A stretch of DNA of 64,000 bases, from positions 47,566 through 111,565 of the forward strand of contig NZ_JBNNTI010000008.1 of assembly GCF_050278625.1 (NCBI RefSeq), given 5' to 3'. The notes under the pieces are model-generated. The model worked only from the letters and a program-made list of their open reading frames with translations. It had not been told where the DNA came from and did no database searches. A program made the translations under genes and the position numbers. Numbering within the stretch: the stretch's first letter is position 1; each line of letters opens with the position of its first letter. The stretch comes from Viridibacillus sp050278625 (lineage in GTDB: Bacteria; Bacillota; Bacilli; Bacillales_A; Planococcaceae). This document shows, one piece after another, positions 8,634 through 17,349 of this stretch.

Positions 8634-9653
8634 GTGTTTGGATTAGGTGGGAAAGATGTCGGGATTGACCTCGGCACAGCAAATACATTGGTATTTATTA
8701 AAGGAAAAGGAATCGTACTCAGAGAACCTTCTGTAGTTGCGAAAAATACAAAAACAGGTGAAATCGTAGCAGTAGGTAACGATGCAAAAAATATGATTGG
8801 ACGTACTCCAGGTTCAATCGTAGCAATCCGTCCAATGAAAGACGGCGTTATTGCTGATTTTGATATTACTACTACTATGATTCAGTATTATTTGCGTGAG
8901 GCTATGAAATCTTCAGGTGGAAACTGGAAGAAGCCGAATGTGATGATTTGTGTACCTTATGGTATTACATCTGTTGAACAACGTGCTGTTATAGATGCAT
9001 CTCGTCATGCGGGCGCGAAAGATGCTTTCACAATTGAAGAGCCATTTGCAGCAGCAATTGGTGCTAACTTACCAGTTTGGGAACCAACAGGTAGTATGGT
9101 TGTTGATATCGGTGGTGGTACGACTGAAGTGGCTGTTATCTCATTAGGTGGTATTGTGACAAGTGAATCTGTACGTGTTGCAGGTGATGCAATGGATCAA
9201 GCTATCACAGCTTATATTCGTAAATCATATAATTTAACAATTGGTGAACGTACTTCTGAAGCTATTAAAATGGAAATTGGTTCTGCTAGCACTGAAGGTC
9301 CAGAAGAGCGCATGGAAATTCGCGGTCGTGATTTAGTAACTGGTTTACCAAAAACAATTGAAATTTCTTCTATCGAAATTGCTGAAGCATTACGTGAATC
9401 TATCTCTGCTATTATCGATGGCGTGAAGAAAACATTAGAACAAACTCCTCCAGAGCTTTCTGCTGATGTTATGGAACGCGGTATTGTATTAACTGGTGGT
9501 GGAGCTTTACTGAAAAGCTTAGATAAAGTTATTAGTAGCGAAACAAATATGCCGGTATTTATTGCTGAAAATCCTCTAGATTGTGTTGCAGTTGGTACTG
9601 GTATGGCGCTAGATCATATCGATTTAGTACGTCGTCAACAAACGAAAGGTTAA
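8634..9653 (+). CDS. mreB: Rod-shape actin homologue MreB
   Basis: MreB polymerises on the membrane and guides peptidoglycan synthesis along the cell side wall. The 339-residue product starts with GLGGKDVGIDLGTANTL, the phosphate-1 motif of actin-fold ATPases, and has VVDIGGGTTEVAVIS (phosphate 2) and GIVLTGGGALLK (adenosine motif). The GTG start follows GAAAGGAAG. It heads an mreB-mreC-mreD-minC-minD run with gaps of under 21 bases, as in Bacillus. Confidence 0.97.
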   Translation: MFGLGGKDVGIDLGTANTLVFIKGKGIVLREPSVVAKNTKTGEIVAVGNDAKNMIGRTPGSIVAIRPMKDGVIADFDITTTMIQYYLREAMKSSGGNWKKPNVMICVPYGITSVEQRAVIDASRHAGAKDAFTIEEPFAAAIGANLPVWEPTGSMVVDIGGGTTEVAVISLGGIVTSESVRVAGDAMDQAITAYIRKSYNLTIGERTSEAIKMEIGSASTEGPEERMEIRGRDLVTGLPKTIEISSIEIAEALRESISAIIDGVKKTLEQTPPELSADVMERGIVLTGGGALLKSLDKVISSETNMPVFIAENPLDCVAVGTGMALDHIDLVRRQQTKG

Positions 9654-9666
9654 GGGGGTTTAGGCA

Positions 9667-10581
9667 ATGCCACAGTTTTTCTCGAATAAGCGATTAATTT
9701 TGCTGCTTGTCGGTGTAATTTTCCTCGTGGCATTGATTAGCTTCTCCTTACGCGATCGTCAAAACGCCTCGCTTCCTGAACAAATCATTAAAGATACGGT
9801 CGGTTTTGGACAATCTATAGTGTCCAAGCCGGCGCATTATATAACAGGAATCTTTAATAATGTCGATGCATTATTAAAGACGTATGATGAAAACAAAAGA
9901 TTAAAATCGCGTTTGGAAGAATTTGCAGTACTGCAGGGCGAAGTCAATGATTTAAAGATTGAAAATGACAAGGTCAGAGCTATAATTGATAAAAAAGCGG
10001 ATTTGAAGAAATTCAACCCAATTCAAGCAACTGTTATTGCACGTAATCCTGATCAATGGGAAGAAAAGTTGATCCTGGACCAAGGGACGATGGATGGTAT
10101 AAAAGTCAACATGGCTGTTAGAACATCTGAAGGCTTAATCGGTAAAATCGTGCAAACTACACCGTATACATCCGAAGTAGAGTTATTGACTACCAATAAT
10201 CCGAACTATCGTGTATCCGCGGTTGTTGCAAATAAAAAACAAGTATTTGGTTTAATAGAAGGATTTGATGAAAAACGTAACGAATTAATACTAAAACGTA
10301 TTGACTCTAGTTTGAATGTGAAAAAAGGCGATAAAGTTATGACATCTGGTTTAGGCGGTATTTTCCCGAAAGGTATTCTGATTGGGGAAGTAACGAAAGT
10401 TACTACAGATGATTATGGTTTAACAAAACTTGCTTATGTGAAACCAGCTGCTAATTTTTCAATGCTAGATCATGTTATTATTGCGAAAAGAGAATCTATT
10501 AATATCGATGGTTCTGATGGTAATAGTACAAATAATGACGAAACAAATAAAACTGCTAACACGACTGGGGATGGAGAATAA
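9667..10581 (+). CDS. mreC: Rod shape-determining protein MreC
   Basis: MreC is a bitopic membrane protein linking MreB to the extracellular wall synthases. The 304-residue product has one N-terminal membrane segment (about residues 8-26), a coiled-coil stretch (about 70-110) and the beta-rich MreC domain (LDQGTMDGIKVNMAV, then SGLGGIFPKGILIGEV). The C-terminal 25 residues are Asn/Thr/Asp rich and look unstructured. Its stop codon overlaps the mreD start by one base. Confidence 0.95.
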   Translation: MPQFFSNKRLILLLVGVIFLVALISFSLRDRQNASLPEQIIKDTVGFGQSIVSKPAHYITGIFNNVDALLKTYDENKRLKSRLEEFAVLQGEVNDLKIENDKVRAIIDKKADLKKFNPIQATVIARNPDQWEEKLILDQGTMDGIKVNMAVRTSEGLIGKIVQTTPYTSEVELLTTNNPNYRVSAVVANKKQVFGLIEGFDEKRNELILKRIDSSLNVKKGDKVMTSGLGGIFPKGILIGEVTKVTTDDYGLTKLAYVKPAANFSMLDHVIIAKRESINIDGSDGNSTNNDETNKTANTTGDGE

Positions 10582-11108
10582 TGGCACGTTTTCTAATTCC
10601 TCTAGTCGCTGTTGTGCTGTTTTTTTTGGAAACTGAATTCGCTCTATTTTCACCGATTGAGTGGAATGGGGAGTTAGCTTATTTAGTACCGAGATTTTTG
10701 ATACTATATTTGATATTTCTTTCGATTTATTATAATCGGAAACGAGCTATGCTATATGGATTAATTTTTGGACTCTTGTATGATATCTTTTACATTGATA
10801 TTATTGGATTATATTCATTCCTGTACCCATTTATTTGTTTTATAGCAGGTTCTACAGTAAAATATATCCATCAACATTTGTTTGTAACAACAACATTATC
10901 GTTACTATTAGTCGCTTTACTAGAGATAATCTTACATCAATTTTTCTTAATAATTTCATTTACGACTCTTCCATTTTCAGAATTTTTAAATCACCGTCTA
11001 ATACCAACAATGATTGCGAACTCGATTTTCCTCATTATGCTTGGTTGGACGTTTAGATATTTAATACAAGCGCGCGTATTGCAAAAAGCAAATCAATCCA
11101 TTTTATAA
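10581..11108 (+). CDS. mreD: Rod shape-determining protein MreD
   Basis: The 175-residue product is almost entirely hydrophobic with five or six membrane segments, usual for MreD, a partner of MreC and MreB in the elongation machinery. The family motif region GLIFGLLYDIFY is present. The ATG shares one base with the mreC stop (TAATG), implying coupled translation. Confidence 0.93.
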   Translation: MARFLIPLVAVVLFFLETEFALFSPIEWNGELAYLVPRFLILYLIFLSIYYNRKRAMLYGLIFGLLYDIFYIDIIGLYSFLYPFICFIAGSTVKYIHQHLFVTTTLSLLLVALLEIILHQFFLIISFTTLPFSEFLNHRLIPTMIANSIFLIMLGWTFRYLIQARVLQKANQSIL

Positions 11109-11128
11109 AAAATCGTGAGGTGACGCAT

Positions 11129-11800
11129 TTGTCGACAAAGCAGCTAGTCTATATTAAAGGTACGAAGGATGGACTTGTGCTTCGACTAGACGATCAATGC
11201 GCTTACTCAGAGTTAATCGATGAACTTAAGCGTAAGGTGTCCGAAGAAGGTATGGAAGGTCAAGCTGAAGTACAGATTCAATTAGGAAATCGATATTGTG
11301 ATGAAGAACAATTAAAAGAAATATTGCATATTGTTCAGCAATCCGAGCATTTAAAAGTTTCAAAGATTAAGAGCGATGTAATTTCTGTAGAGGAAAGTAA
11401 TCGTAGAGTGGTAGAAAGCAGATCAGCTACTTATGTGGGTATCGTACGGTCGGGACAAACGATTCGTGCGGAAGGTGACTTAGTAGTTGTTGGAGATGTA
11501 AATCCTAATGCTAGAGTTGAAGCTGGCGGTAGTATTTTCGTCTTAGGGCGTTTAAAGGGAATTGCTCATGCAGGAGCAAAAGGTAACCGTGAAGCAGTTA
11601 TAGCAGCGTCTTGGCTTGAAGCCACCCATCTACTGATTGCAGACTTGATGGAACTTATGACAAATGAATTAGCCGTTTTGTCTGAAACACCTGAAATGGA
11701 ATGTGCGTACATACATTCAAATGGTCATATTATGATTGACCGCTTGCAAGATTTGCGTTTATTTAGACCAAATCTGTCTACGTTTAAAGGAGGAAGCTAA
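11129..11800 (+). CDS. minC: Septum site-determining protein MinC
   Basis: MinC inhibits FtsZ ring formation away from mid-cell, recruited by MinD. The C-terminal domain is a beta-helix with the typical GxVRSGQTIRAEGDLVVVGDV and GGSIFVLGRLKGIAHAGA motifs, which binds MinD and FtsZ. I chose the TTG at 11129 because GTGAGGTGA lies 7 bases before it; the upstream GTG at 11120 is part of that ribosome site. It ends one base before the minD start. Confidence 0.93.
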   Translation: MSTKQLVYIKGTKDGLVLRLDDQCAYSELIDELKRKVSEEGMEGQAEVQIQLGNRYCDEEQLKEILHIVQQSEHLKVSKIKSDVISVEESNRRVVESRSATYVGIVRSGQTIRAEGDLVVVGDVNPNARVEAGGSIFVLGRLKGIAHAGAKGNREAVIAASWLEATHLLIADLMELMTNELAVLSETPEMECAYIHSNGHIMIDRLQDLRLFRPNLSTFKGGS

Positions 11801-11801
11801 T

Positions 11802-12599
11802 GTGGGAGAAGCAATTGTAATAACTTCTGGTAAGGGAGGCGTTGGTAAAACAACGACTACTGCAAATCTAGGAACTGCATTGGCCCTTCAAGGAAAAAAA
11901 GTATGCTTAGTTGATACAGACATCGGTTTACGCAACCTTGATGTTATCCTTGGATTAGAAAACCGCATTATTTATGATTTAGTAGATGCTATTGAAGGTC
12001 GATGTAAAATTCATCAAGCGCTTGTAAAAGATAAACGCTTTGATGAATTACTATTTTTATTACCTGCTGCTCAAACGACAGATAAGACCGCAGTAACACC
12101 ACAACAAATGAAGCAGTTAATTGGTGAATTAAAAAGAGATTATGATTTTGTCTTAATTGACTGTCCAGCAGGGATTGAACAAGGTTATAAAAATGCTGTT
12201 GCTGGTGCAGATAAAGCAATAGTTGTAACAACACCTGAAATTTCAGCGGTACGTGATGCTGATCGTATTATTGGTTTGTTAGAACAAGAAGAAATAGAAC
12301 CACCTAAATTAATTATTAATCGGATTCGTCCACATTTAATGAATCGCGGCGATACATTAGATGTGAACGAAATTACTACACACTTATCAATTGATTTGGT
12401 AGGAATCATTCCAGATGATGAAAATGTGATTAGCTCATCCAATAAAGGTGAGCCAATTGTGATGGAGCCAACTACACAAGCGGCTTTAGCATATCGCAAT
12501 ATCGTACGACGAATCCTAGGTGAATCAGTGCCACTTATGACATTGGAAGGTGAGAGTAAAGGCGTATTTGCTAAACTCAAATCACTGTTTTCTAAATAA
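11802..12599 (+). CDS. minD: Septum site-determining ATPase MinD
   Basis: MinD is a membrane-associated ParA-type ATPase that positions MinC. The start is the GTG at 11802, preceded by AAGGAGGAAGC; it gives MGEAIVITSGKGGVGKTTTT, matching the family N-terminus with the deviant Walker A motif (KGGVGKTT). DCPAGIEQG forms the switch region. The last residues (GVFAKLKSLFSK) form the amphipathic membrane-targeting helix. Length 265 residues is standard. Confidence 0.97.
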   Translation: MGEAIVITSGKGGVGKTTTTANLGTALALQGKKVCLVDTDIGLRNLDVILGLENRIIYDLVDAIEGRCKIHQALVKDKRFDELLFLLPAAQTTDKTAVTPQQMKQLIGELKRDYDFVLIDCPAGIEQGYKNAVAGADKAIVVTTPEISAVRDADRIIGLLEQEEIEPPKLIINRIRPHLMNRGDTLDVNEITTHLSIDLVGIIPDDENVISSSNKGEPIVMEPTTQAALAYRNIVRRILGESVPLMTLEGESKGVFAKLKSLFSK

Positions 12600-12666
12600 G
12601 TGCTAGATAACCTCTTCCGTACTGGACAAGCATGGATGGGGTAAATATTGTTATCTATTAGTTGGG

Positions 12667-12702
12667 CTACTCCACATTTAAAATGTGTGGAGTAGTCTTT
12701 TT
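12667..12702 (+). terminator. Intrinsic terminator after minD
   Basis: A 10-bp perfect stem (CTACTCCACA / TGTGGAGTAG, 12667-12676 and 12686-12695) is followed by TCTTTTT. It closes the mreB-minD operon. The remaining gap up to 13022 holds an AT-rich stretch, a short GC-rich hairpin-like part near 12865-12885 and the repeat listed at 12926; no gene is visible. Confidence 0.85.
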
Positions 12703-12925
12703 GTTTGGAAGTAATATGAAAGTAGGGAAATTAAACTAAGTACCGAAATACCGAATTTAATTATTCATTTTTCTCAAAAATCATAAATATATTGCCATAA
12801 AGTTTATATATAAATAATAGTAAAGTAGAAGGTAACGTTTTATTGGTTTGGAGAAACGTTCGCTCGCCCGTGGAAAGGGAGCTGTTAAGCTTCGGAGAGA
12901 TCTATCCTGCATAAAAATAAAAAGA

Positions 12926-12966
12926 CTGCAAAAACTCGTTTTTTTCGAGTTTGTCTATAGTCTGTA
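12926..12966. repeat. Hairpin repeat, first of two related copies
   Basis: GACTG...AAACTCG, seven Ts, CGAGTTT...AGTC form a stem-loop. The 3' half TTCGAGTTTGTCTATAGTC matches 58503-58521 at all but one base, so this is a small dispersed repeat that occurs outside genes. Confidence 0.5.
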
Positions 12967-13022
12967 ATGAAGTATTGACTCTTCTCATATATTGCAATAA
13001 AGAATACTATGAGGTGAAGATT

Positions 13023-13565
13023 TTGAAAAATAAAATGAAGTGGATTTTGGCATTCCTCATTACACTTAGTGTAGTCATGGTTTCAGTGCTTGAAAAAAAT
13101 GGCACGATGCAGACGAATATTAAGCAAATTACAAGTTCTGGTGAAGACTTTGTTATGCTACGAAATTGGACAAAGGGTTTACTTAATCCGGATGGTAAAC
13201 AAGATGATTCAATTACTGTAACAGCTCCTCTATATGAGGGAGAGCTCGCTACATTTTCCACTTTACAGCCTTTTTCGAACGGTACTTTACTTTCTTATAA
13301 AGAGAATATTAGTATCCGAGCAAGACAAGATGGACTTGTCATTTTTACTGGACATACGCAATCGTTAGGGAAGACGATGACTGTCATTTATGAAAATGGA
13401 GAAAATGTTACGTATGGTTTTCTAGATGAGTTGACAATACTACCATATACCTCCATTAAAGAGGGAGAAACAATTTCGAATTTAACGTCAGGTCGACTTT
13501 ATTTACAAGTTGAGAAAAAGGGGACTATGCTTGATTCAACTGCGATAAAAGAGTGGATGAAGTGA
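13023..13565 (+). CDS. spoIVFA: Stage IV sporulation protein FA (degenerate LytM-type)
   Basis: SpoIVFA holds the protease SpoIVFB inactive in the outer forespore membrane until the SpoIVB signal arrives, linking sigma-K activation to forespore development. The start is the TTG at 13023 with GAGGTG seven bases upstream. The 180-residue product has one membrane segment (about residues 6-25) and a C-terminal peptidase M23-like beta domain (ISIRARQDGLVIFTGHTQ, then GRLYLQVEKKGT) lacking the metal-binding histidines of active LytM enzymes, as expected for SpoIVFA. It overlaps spoIVFB. Confidence 0.85.
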   Translation: MKNKMKWILAFLITLSVVMVSVLEKNGTMQTNIKQITSSGEDFVMLRNWTKGLLNPDGKQDDSITVTAPLYEGELATFSTLQPFSNGTLLSYKENISIRARQDGLVIFTGHTQSLGKTMTVIYENGENVTYGFLDELTILPYTSIKEGETISNLTSGRLYLQVEKKGTMLDSTAIKEWMK

Positions 13566-14194
13566 GGATGAAAATAAAGTTACAGAAATTTCGCATACAT
13601 CCAACAATGATACCGATAATAATTATATTGTTGTTATCAGGTAATGTAGCTCATTATGCCATGATTCTTGGCTCATTGCTTTGGCATGAGTGTGGTCATT
13701 TAATAGCTGCAAGTAAGTATAAGCTTATAATTGAAGGTTGTACGATCATGCCTTATGGTGGGGAAATTAGACTTTCGAAAACACAGAGGATTCGTAAAAA
13801 GCATAGGTTGGTAGTTGCGGCTGCCGGACCTATTGCTACTTCTTTTCTCTTAATTATGGCTCTATTCATACCAGGGCCTCTTCAAGAACCGCTAATATAC
13901 ATACAGTGCTTTATTTTATTTATCAATTTATTGCCGATTTGGCCGTTGGATGGCGGTCGTATAGTTGAAATCTTAATAAGTGGAAAACAACCAATGTATG
14001 AAATACATGAGTTTTTTTTAAAGTATTCAATAATCACTTGTTTAGCGGTTTTGGTATGCTGTATTTTATTTTTACCAAAATCCGTTTTTTTGCTCTTTTT
14101 ATTTCTATTTATTTTATTTCAAAATATAAAAGAGTGGCGATATCGAAAATATACTAAAGCATTTGAAAAGTATGCGTTGAATATATTGACTTAG
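13553..14194 (+). CDS. spoIVFB: Sporulation intramembrane metalloprotease SpoIVFB
   Basis: This site-2-type membrane protease cuts pro-sigma-K in the mother cell. The zinc motif HECGH is in the second hydrophobic segment and the third ligand is in LPIWPLDGGR near residue 135, the arrangement of peptidase family M50. About six membrane segments are present. The start is uncertain: GTG at 13553 gives 213 residues and overlaps spoIVFA by 13 bases, while ATG at 13568 gives 208. Neither has a strong ribosome site, fitting translational coupling. Confidence 0.93.
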   Translation: MDEVRMKIKLQKFRIHPTMIPIIIILLLSGNVAHYAMILGSLLWHECGHLIAASKYKLIIEGCTIMPYGGEIRLSKTQRIRKKHRLVVAAAGPIATSFLLIMALFIPGPLQEPLIYIQCFILFINLLPIWPLDGGRIVEILISGKQPMYEIHEFFLKYSIITCLAVLVCCILFLPKSVFLLFLFLFILFQNIKEWRYRKYTKAFEKYALNILT

Positions 14195-14227
14195 TAGATT
14201 CTATGTGGTAGTATTTTAATGTTATTG

Positions 14228-14320
14228 TTTGTAGCACCCGTGCTACTACAACCGCGCTGAAAAGGTTTTAAGTATCTTTCGGGATCACCTGATTGAGGGC
14301 GAGTCTGAGTTATAAGAGGA
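14228..14320 (+). ncRNA. Ribosomal protein L21 leader
   Basis: The region before rplU has a stem-loop (GTAGCACCCGTGCTAC, 14231-14246), then ACCGCGCTGAAAAGG, TCTTTCGGGATCACC and GATTGAGGGCGAGTC, ending at the rplU ribosome site. This matches the known Firmicute L21 leader in position and layout; it is thought to let L21 repress its own operon. Boundaries are approximate. Confidence 0.7.
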
Positions 14321-14329
14321 GGTGCAGAT

Positions 14330-14638
14330 ATGTACGCAATTATCGAAACTGGTGGTAAACAAATCAAAGTTGAAGCTGGCCAAGAAATCTACGTTGAGAA
14401 ATTAAACGCAGAAGATGGTGAAGTGGTTACTTTTGACAAAGTTTTATTCGTAGGTGGCGAAGCAGTTAAAGTTGGTGCTCCATTCGTGGCAGGCGCTACT
14501 GTAACAGCTAAAGTTGAAAAACACGGTCGTCAAAAGAAAATCGTTGTTTTCAAACTTAAAGCTAAGAAAAACTACCGTCGTAAACAAGGTCACCGTCAAC
14601 CTTACACTAAATTAGTAGTTGAAGCTATCAACGCTTAA
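14330..14638 (+). CDS. rplU: 50S ribosomal protein L21
   Basis: The 102-residue protein starts MYAIIETGGKQIKVEAGQ and ends in the basic stretch KKNYRRKQGHRQPYTKL, both diagnostic of bL21, which binds 23S rRNA. AGAGGAGGTG is an ideal ribosome site 6 bases before the ATG. It heads rplU-prp-rpmA. Confidence 0.98.
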   Translation: MYAIIETGGKQIKVEAGQEIYVEKLNAEDGEVVTFDKVLFVGGEAVKVGAPFVAGATVTAKVEKHGRQKKIVVFKLKAKKNYRRKQGHRQPYTKLVVEAINA

Positions 14639-14653
14639 TAGTGAGGTGATTAA

Positions 14654-15001
14654 ATGATCCAAGTAACGATTAATCACGATGAAAAAAGACATGTATCTTC
14701 ATTTGAAATGAAAGGTCACGCAGACTTTGATGAACATGGTAAAGATTTAGTATGTGCATCAGCATCAACAGTTGCCTTTGGCGGTGTTAATGCCATGTAC
14801 AAAATACTAAAGGTTGAGCCGACTATTCAGCAAGATGGTGAAGGTGGATACCTCCACGTCACATTGCCAGCCGATTTAGATGAAGAATTAGACAGTCAAT
14901 TACAACTTATTGTTCGAACAATGATTACACAGTTGGAATCAATTGTGGAAAGTCGTGGGAGTTACGGACAATATATTCAGATATCATATTCCCAAATGTA
15001 G
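14654..15001 (+). CDS. prp: Ribosomal-processing cysteine protease Prp
   Basis: Prp removes the N-terminal extension of L27 in Firmicutes. The 115-residue product has the family histidine (MKGHADFDEHGKD, near residue 22) and catalytic cysteine (VCASAST, near 34). It lies between rplU and rpmA, as in B. subtilis (ysxB), and its substrate, with the matching cleavage motif, is the next gene. Confidence 0.93.
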   Translation: MIQVTINHDEKRHVSSFEMKGHADFDEHGKDLVCASASTVAFGGVNAMYKILKVEPTIQQDGEGGYLHVTLPADLDEELDSQLQLIVRTMITQLESIVESRGSYGQYIQISYSQM

Positions 15002-15013
15002 GAGGTGGAACAG

Positions 15014-15310
15014 ATGATGTTATTAACTTTAGATCTTCAGTTTTTCGCTTCGAAAAAAGGGGTAGGTTCTACTAAGAACGGTCGTGACTCTGAGTCAAAA
15101 CGCCTTGGAGCTAAACGTGCTGATGGTCAATTCGTTTCTGGTGGATCAATTCTTTACCGTCAACGCGGTACTAAAATTTATCCAGGTGAAAACGTTGGCC
15201 GCGGTGGAGACGATACACTTTTTGCAAAAGTTGACGGCGTAGTTAAATTCGAACGCTACGGTCGCGACAAGAAAAAAGTAAGTGTATACCCTGTCGCTCA
15301 AGAAGCTTAA
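15014..15310 (+). CDS. rpmA: 50S ribosomal protein L27 with Prp-cleaved leader
   Basis: The start is the ATG at 15014 (TAGGAGGTGG ends 6 bases upstream; the GTG at 15005 is part of that site; ATG at 15017 is also possible). The N-terminus LTLDLQFFASKKGVGSTKNG holds the FFA/SKKG junction processed by Prp. The mature part has the usual L27 motifs GAKRADGQ, SILYRQRGTKIYPG and GRGGDDTLFA. L27 acts at the peptidyl-transferase centre. Confidence 0.97.
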   Translation: MMLLTLDLQFFASKKGVGSTKNGRDSESKRLGAKRADGQFVSGGSILYRQRGTKIYPGENVGRGGDDTLFAKVDGVVKFERYGRDKKKVSVYPVAQEA

Positions 15311-15321
15311 TTTCAAAAGCT

Positions 15322-15350
15322 AAGGACTGCATTTATTGCAGTCCTTTTTC
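15322..15350 (+). terminator. Intrinsic terminator after rpmA
   Basis: A perfect 10-bp stem (AAGGACTGCA / TGCAGTCCTT) with a five-base loop leads into a T run. A second hairpin, GGCTTTCGCT / AGCGGAAGCC followed by TTGTTTTT, lies at about 15410-15437. Confidence 0.85.
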
Positions 15351-15460
15351 ATGCACTGGTAAAAAGTATGTTTTTAGTAACCAGTTCCTGTTCTAAATCG
15401 GCTTTCGCTCAAGTTAGCGGAAGCCTTGTTTTTCTAATGCGAGAAAAACCGATGAAAAAT

Positions 15461-15469
15461 TGGTATACT
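15461..15469 (+). promoter_or_regulatory. Candidate extended -10 promoter for spo0B-obg
   Basis: TGGTATACT (TGn plus TATACT at 15464-15469) lies 35 bases before the spo0B ATG, after two terminator-like hairpins. No clear -35 box is seen. Confidence 0.4.
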
Positions 15470-15503
15470 GAAGACTGAACATCTTATTGGAGGAGTGTGT
15501 ACA

Positions 15504-16040
15504 ATGACTGAAAAGCCTCTCACCGTAAATGAAGTGCTACGCTTTGCACACCATGATTTTTTAAATCAGCTTCAACTAATAAAGATTAATTTGGATATGG
15601 GACGTGTTGAGGGCTCAAAGGAAGTTATTTCTGGAGTGGCCGAACAATGCCGTATTTTTTTCAATATTAATCAATTAGGATTACCAAAAACGATTGAATG
15701 GTTACACACATTGAAATGGCGTTATCCGTCCTATCAAGTGACAATTCAAAGTAACGTTGACTCTGAGGTAGATATAGCATTAGATAGACCAATCAAAGAT
15801 CATTTAGAGCGGACTGTCTCCTATGTATATTCTTCATTAAACCCATATATAGAGCAAAATCTATCACTTCACATCAACTCAACGCAAGAAAAATTAAAAA
15901 TTTCATTTCATTTAAAGGGCTCATGGGATATGAAGCCATTCGAAGAAAAATTAGAGCATCAATCAATAATGATTAAAAATAATCATTATACAAATGAAGA
16001 TTGGTGTTATTGCATAGAAGTAAGCAAGGAGGGTATTTAA
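15504..16040 (+). CDS. spo0B: Sporulation phosphotransferase Spo0B
   Basis: Spo0B relays phosphate from Spo0F to Spo0A in the sporulation phosphorelay. The start is the ATG at 15504, with GGAGGAG 8 bases upstream. The N-terminal helical part carries the phosphorylated histidine motif LRFAHHDFLNQLQLIKINL, matching the H-x-x-x-N-x-L-Q pattern of Spo0B; the C-terminal part is a degenerate ATPase fold. Its stop directly abuts the obg start (TAAATG), as in B. subtilis. Confidence 0.88.
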   Translation: MTEKPLTVNEVLRFAHHDFLNQLQLIKINLDMGRVEGSKEVISGVAEQCRIFFNINQLGLPKTIEWLHTLKWRYPSYQVTIQSNVDSEVDIALDRPIKDHLERTVSYVYSSLNPYIEQNLSLHINSTQEKLKISFHLKGSWDMKPFEEKLEHQSIMIKNNHYTNEDWCYCIEVSKEGI

Positions 16041-17330
16041 ATGTTTGTTGATCACGTAAAGGTCTTTGTTAAAGGTGGAGACGGCGGAGATGGTATGGTA
16101 GCTTTCCGTCGCGAAAAATTTATACCAAATGGTGGCCCAGCAGGTGGCGATGGTGGTAACGGTGGGGACTTAATCTTTATTGTTGAAGAAGGTCTACGTA
16201 CATTAATGGATTTCCGTTATAAACGTCATTTCAAAGCAGAACGCGGTAATCATGGTATGAGTAAAAACCAACATGGTAAAAATGCAGGAGATTATTATGT
16301 AAAAGTGCCACCTGGTACAATTGTAACTTCTGAAGAAGATGGACGAGTTATTGCTGATTTAGTAGAACACGGTCAAACGGCTATTATTGCTCGCGGTGGA
16401 CGTGGAGGACGAGGAAACTCTCGTTTTGCAACACCATCTAATCCTGCGCCAGAACTTTCTGAAAAAGGCGAGCCAGGACAAGAGCTTAATGTTATATTAG
16501 AGTTAAAGGTATTAGCTGATGTAGGCTTAGTCGGTTTCCCAAGTGTAGGTAAATCAACATTACTATCAGTTGTTACTGCAGCAAAACCAAAAATCGGTGC
16601 TTATCATTTCACAACAATCGTGCCAAATTTAGGTATGGTTGAAACAGAAGATGGTCGTAGTTTCGCAATGGCAGATTTACCAGGATTGATTGAAGGTGCA
16701 CACCAAGGTGTTGGACTAGGACATCAATTCCTACGTCATATTGAGCGTACACGCGTAATCGTGCATGTTATTGATATGTCTAGTATGGAAGGCCGCGAAC
16801 CTTATGAAGATTACTTAACAATTAACAAAGAATTAGAACAATATAATCTACGTTTAACAGAACGTCCACAAATTATCGTTGCCAATAAAATGGACATGCC
16901 TGATGCGGAAGAAAACTTACAAGCTTTCCGTGAAAAAGTAGGAGAAGATGCAAAAATTTTCCCAATTTCTGCTGTTTCTCGTAAAGGGTTGAAAGAATTA
17001 CTATTCGCTGTAGCAGATTTATTAGAAGTAACACCTGAATTTGCATTGAATGATGTAGAAGAAGAAGAAACAGATGCTACTGTTTTATACAAACATGAAT
17101 CACAAGGTCCTGACTTTGAAATTTCACGTGACGATGATGGTTCGTACGTATTAAGTGGCTCTTCTATCGAAAGATTATTCAAAATGACTGACTTCAGTCG
17201 TGAAGATTCAATTCGACGTTTTGCACGTCAATTACGCGGTATGGGTGTTGATGAAGCATTAAGAGAACGTGGCGCTGAAAACGGCGATATTGTTCGATTA
17301 CTTGAATTTGAATTTGAATTTATAGAGTAA
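16041..17330 (+). CDS. obg: GTPase Obg (CgtA)
   Basis: Obg is an essential ribosome-associated GTPase, also needed for Spo0A activation in Bacillus. The 429-residue product has the glycine-rich Obg fold (VKGGDGGDGMVAFRREKF, then GGRGGRGNSRFAT), a G domain at about 160-330 (GFPSVGKST, DLPGLIEGAHQGVGLG, NKMD) and an Obg C-terminal domain (about 350-429). It is translated right after spo0B. Confidence 0.97.
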   Translation: MFVDHVKVFVKGGDGGDGMVAFRREKFIPNGGPAGGDGGNGGDLIFIVEEGLRTLMDFRYKRHFKAERGNHGMSKNQHGKNAGDYYVKVPPGTIVTSEEDGRVIADLVEHGQTAIIARGGRGGRGNSRFATPSNPAPELSEKGEPGQELNVILELKVLADVGLVGFPSVGKSTLLSVVTAAKPKIGAYHFTTIVPNLGMVETEDGRSFAMADLPGLIEGAHQGVGLGHQFLRHIERTRVIVHVIDMSSMEGREPYEDYLTINKELEQYNLRLTERPQIIVANKMDMPDAEENLQAFREKVGEDAKIFPISAVSRKGLKELLFAVADLLEVTPEFALNDVEEEETDATVLYKHESQGPDFEISRDDDGSYVLSGSSIERLFKMTDFSREDSIRRFARQLRGMGVDEALRERGAENGDIVRLLEFEFEFIE

Positions 17331-17349
17331 GTATTTAGGGGGGAAAGAG

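Noticed and set aside
10835..11056. 73-codon plus-strand frame inside mreD
   Set aside because: Shadow of mreD in another frame, no ribosome site.
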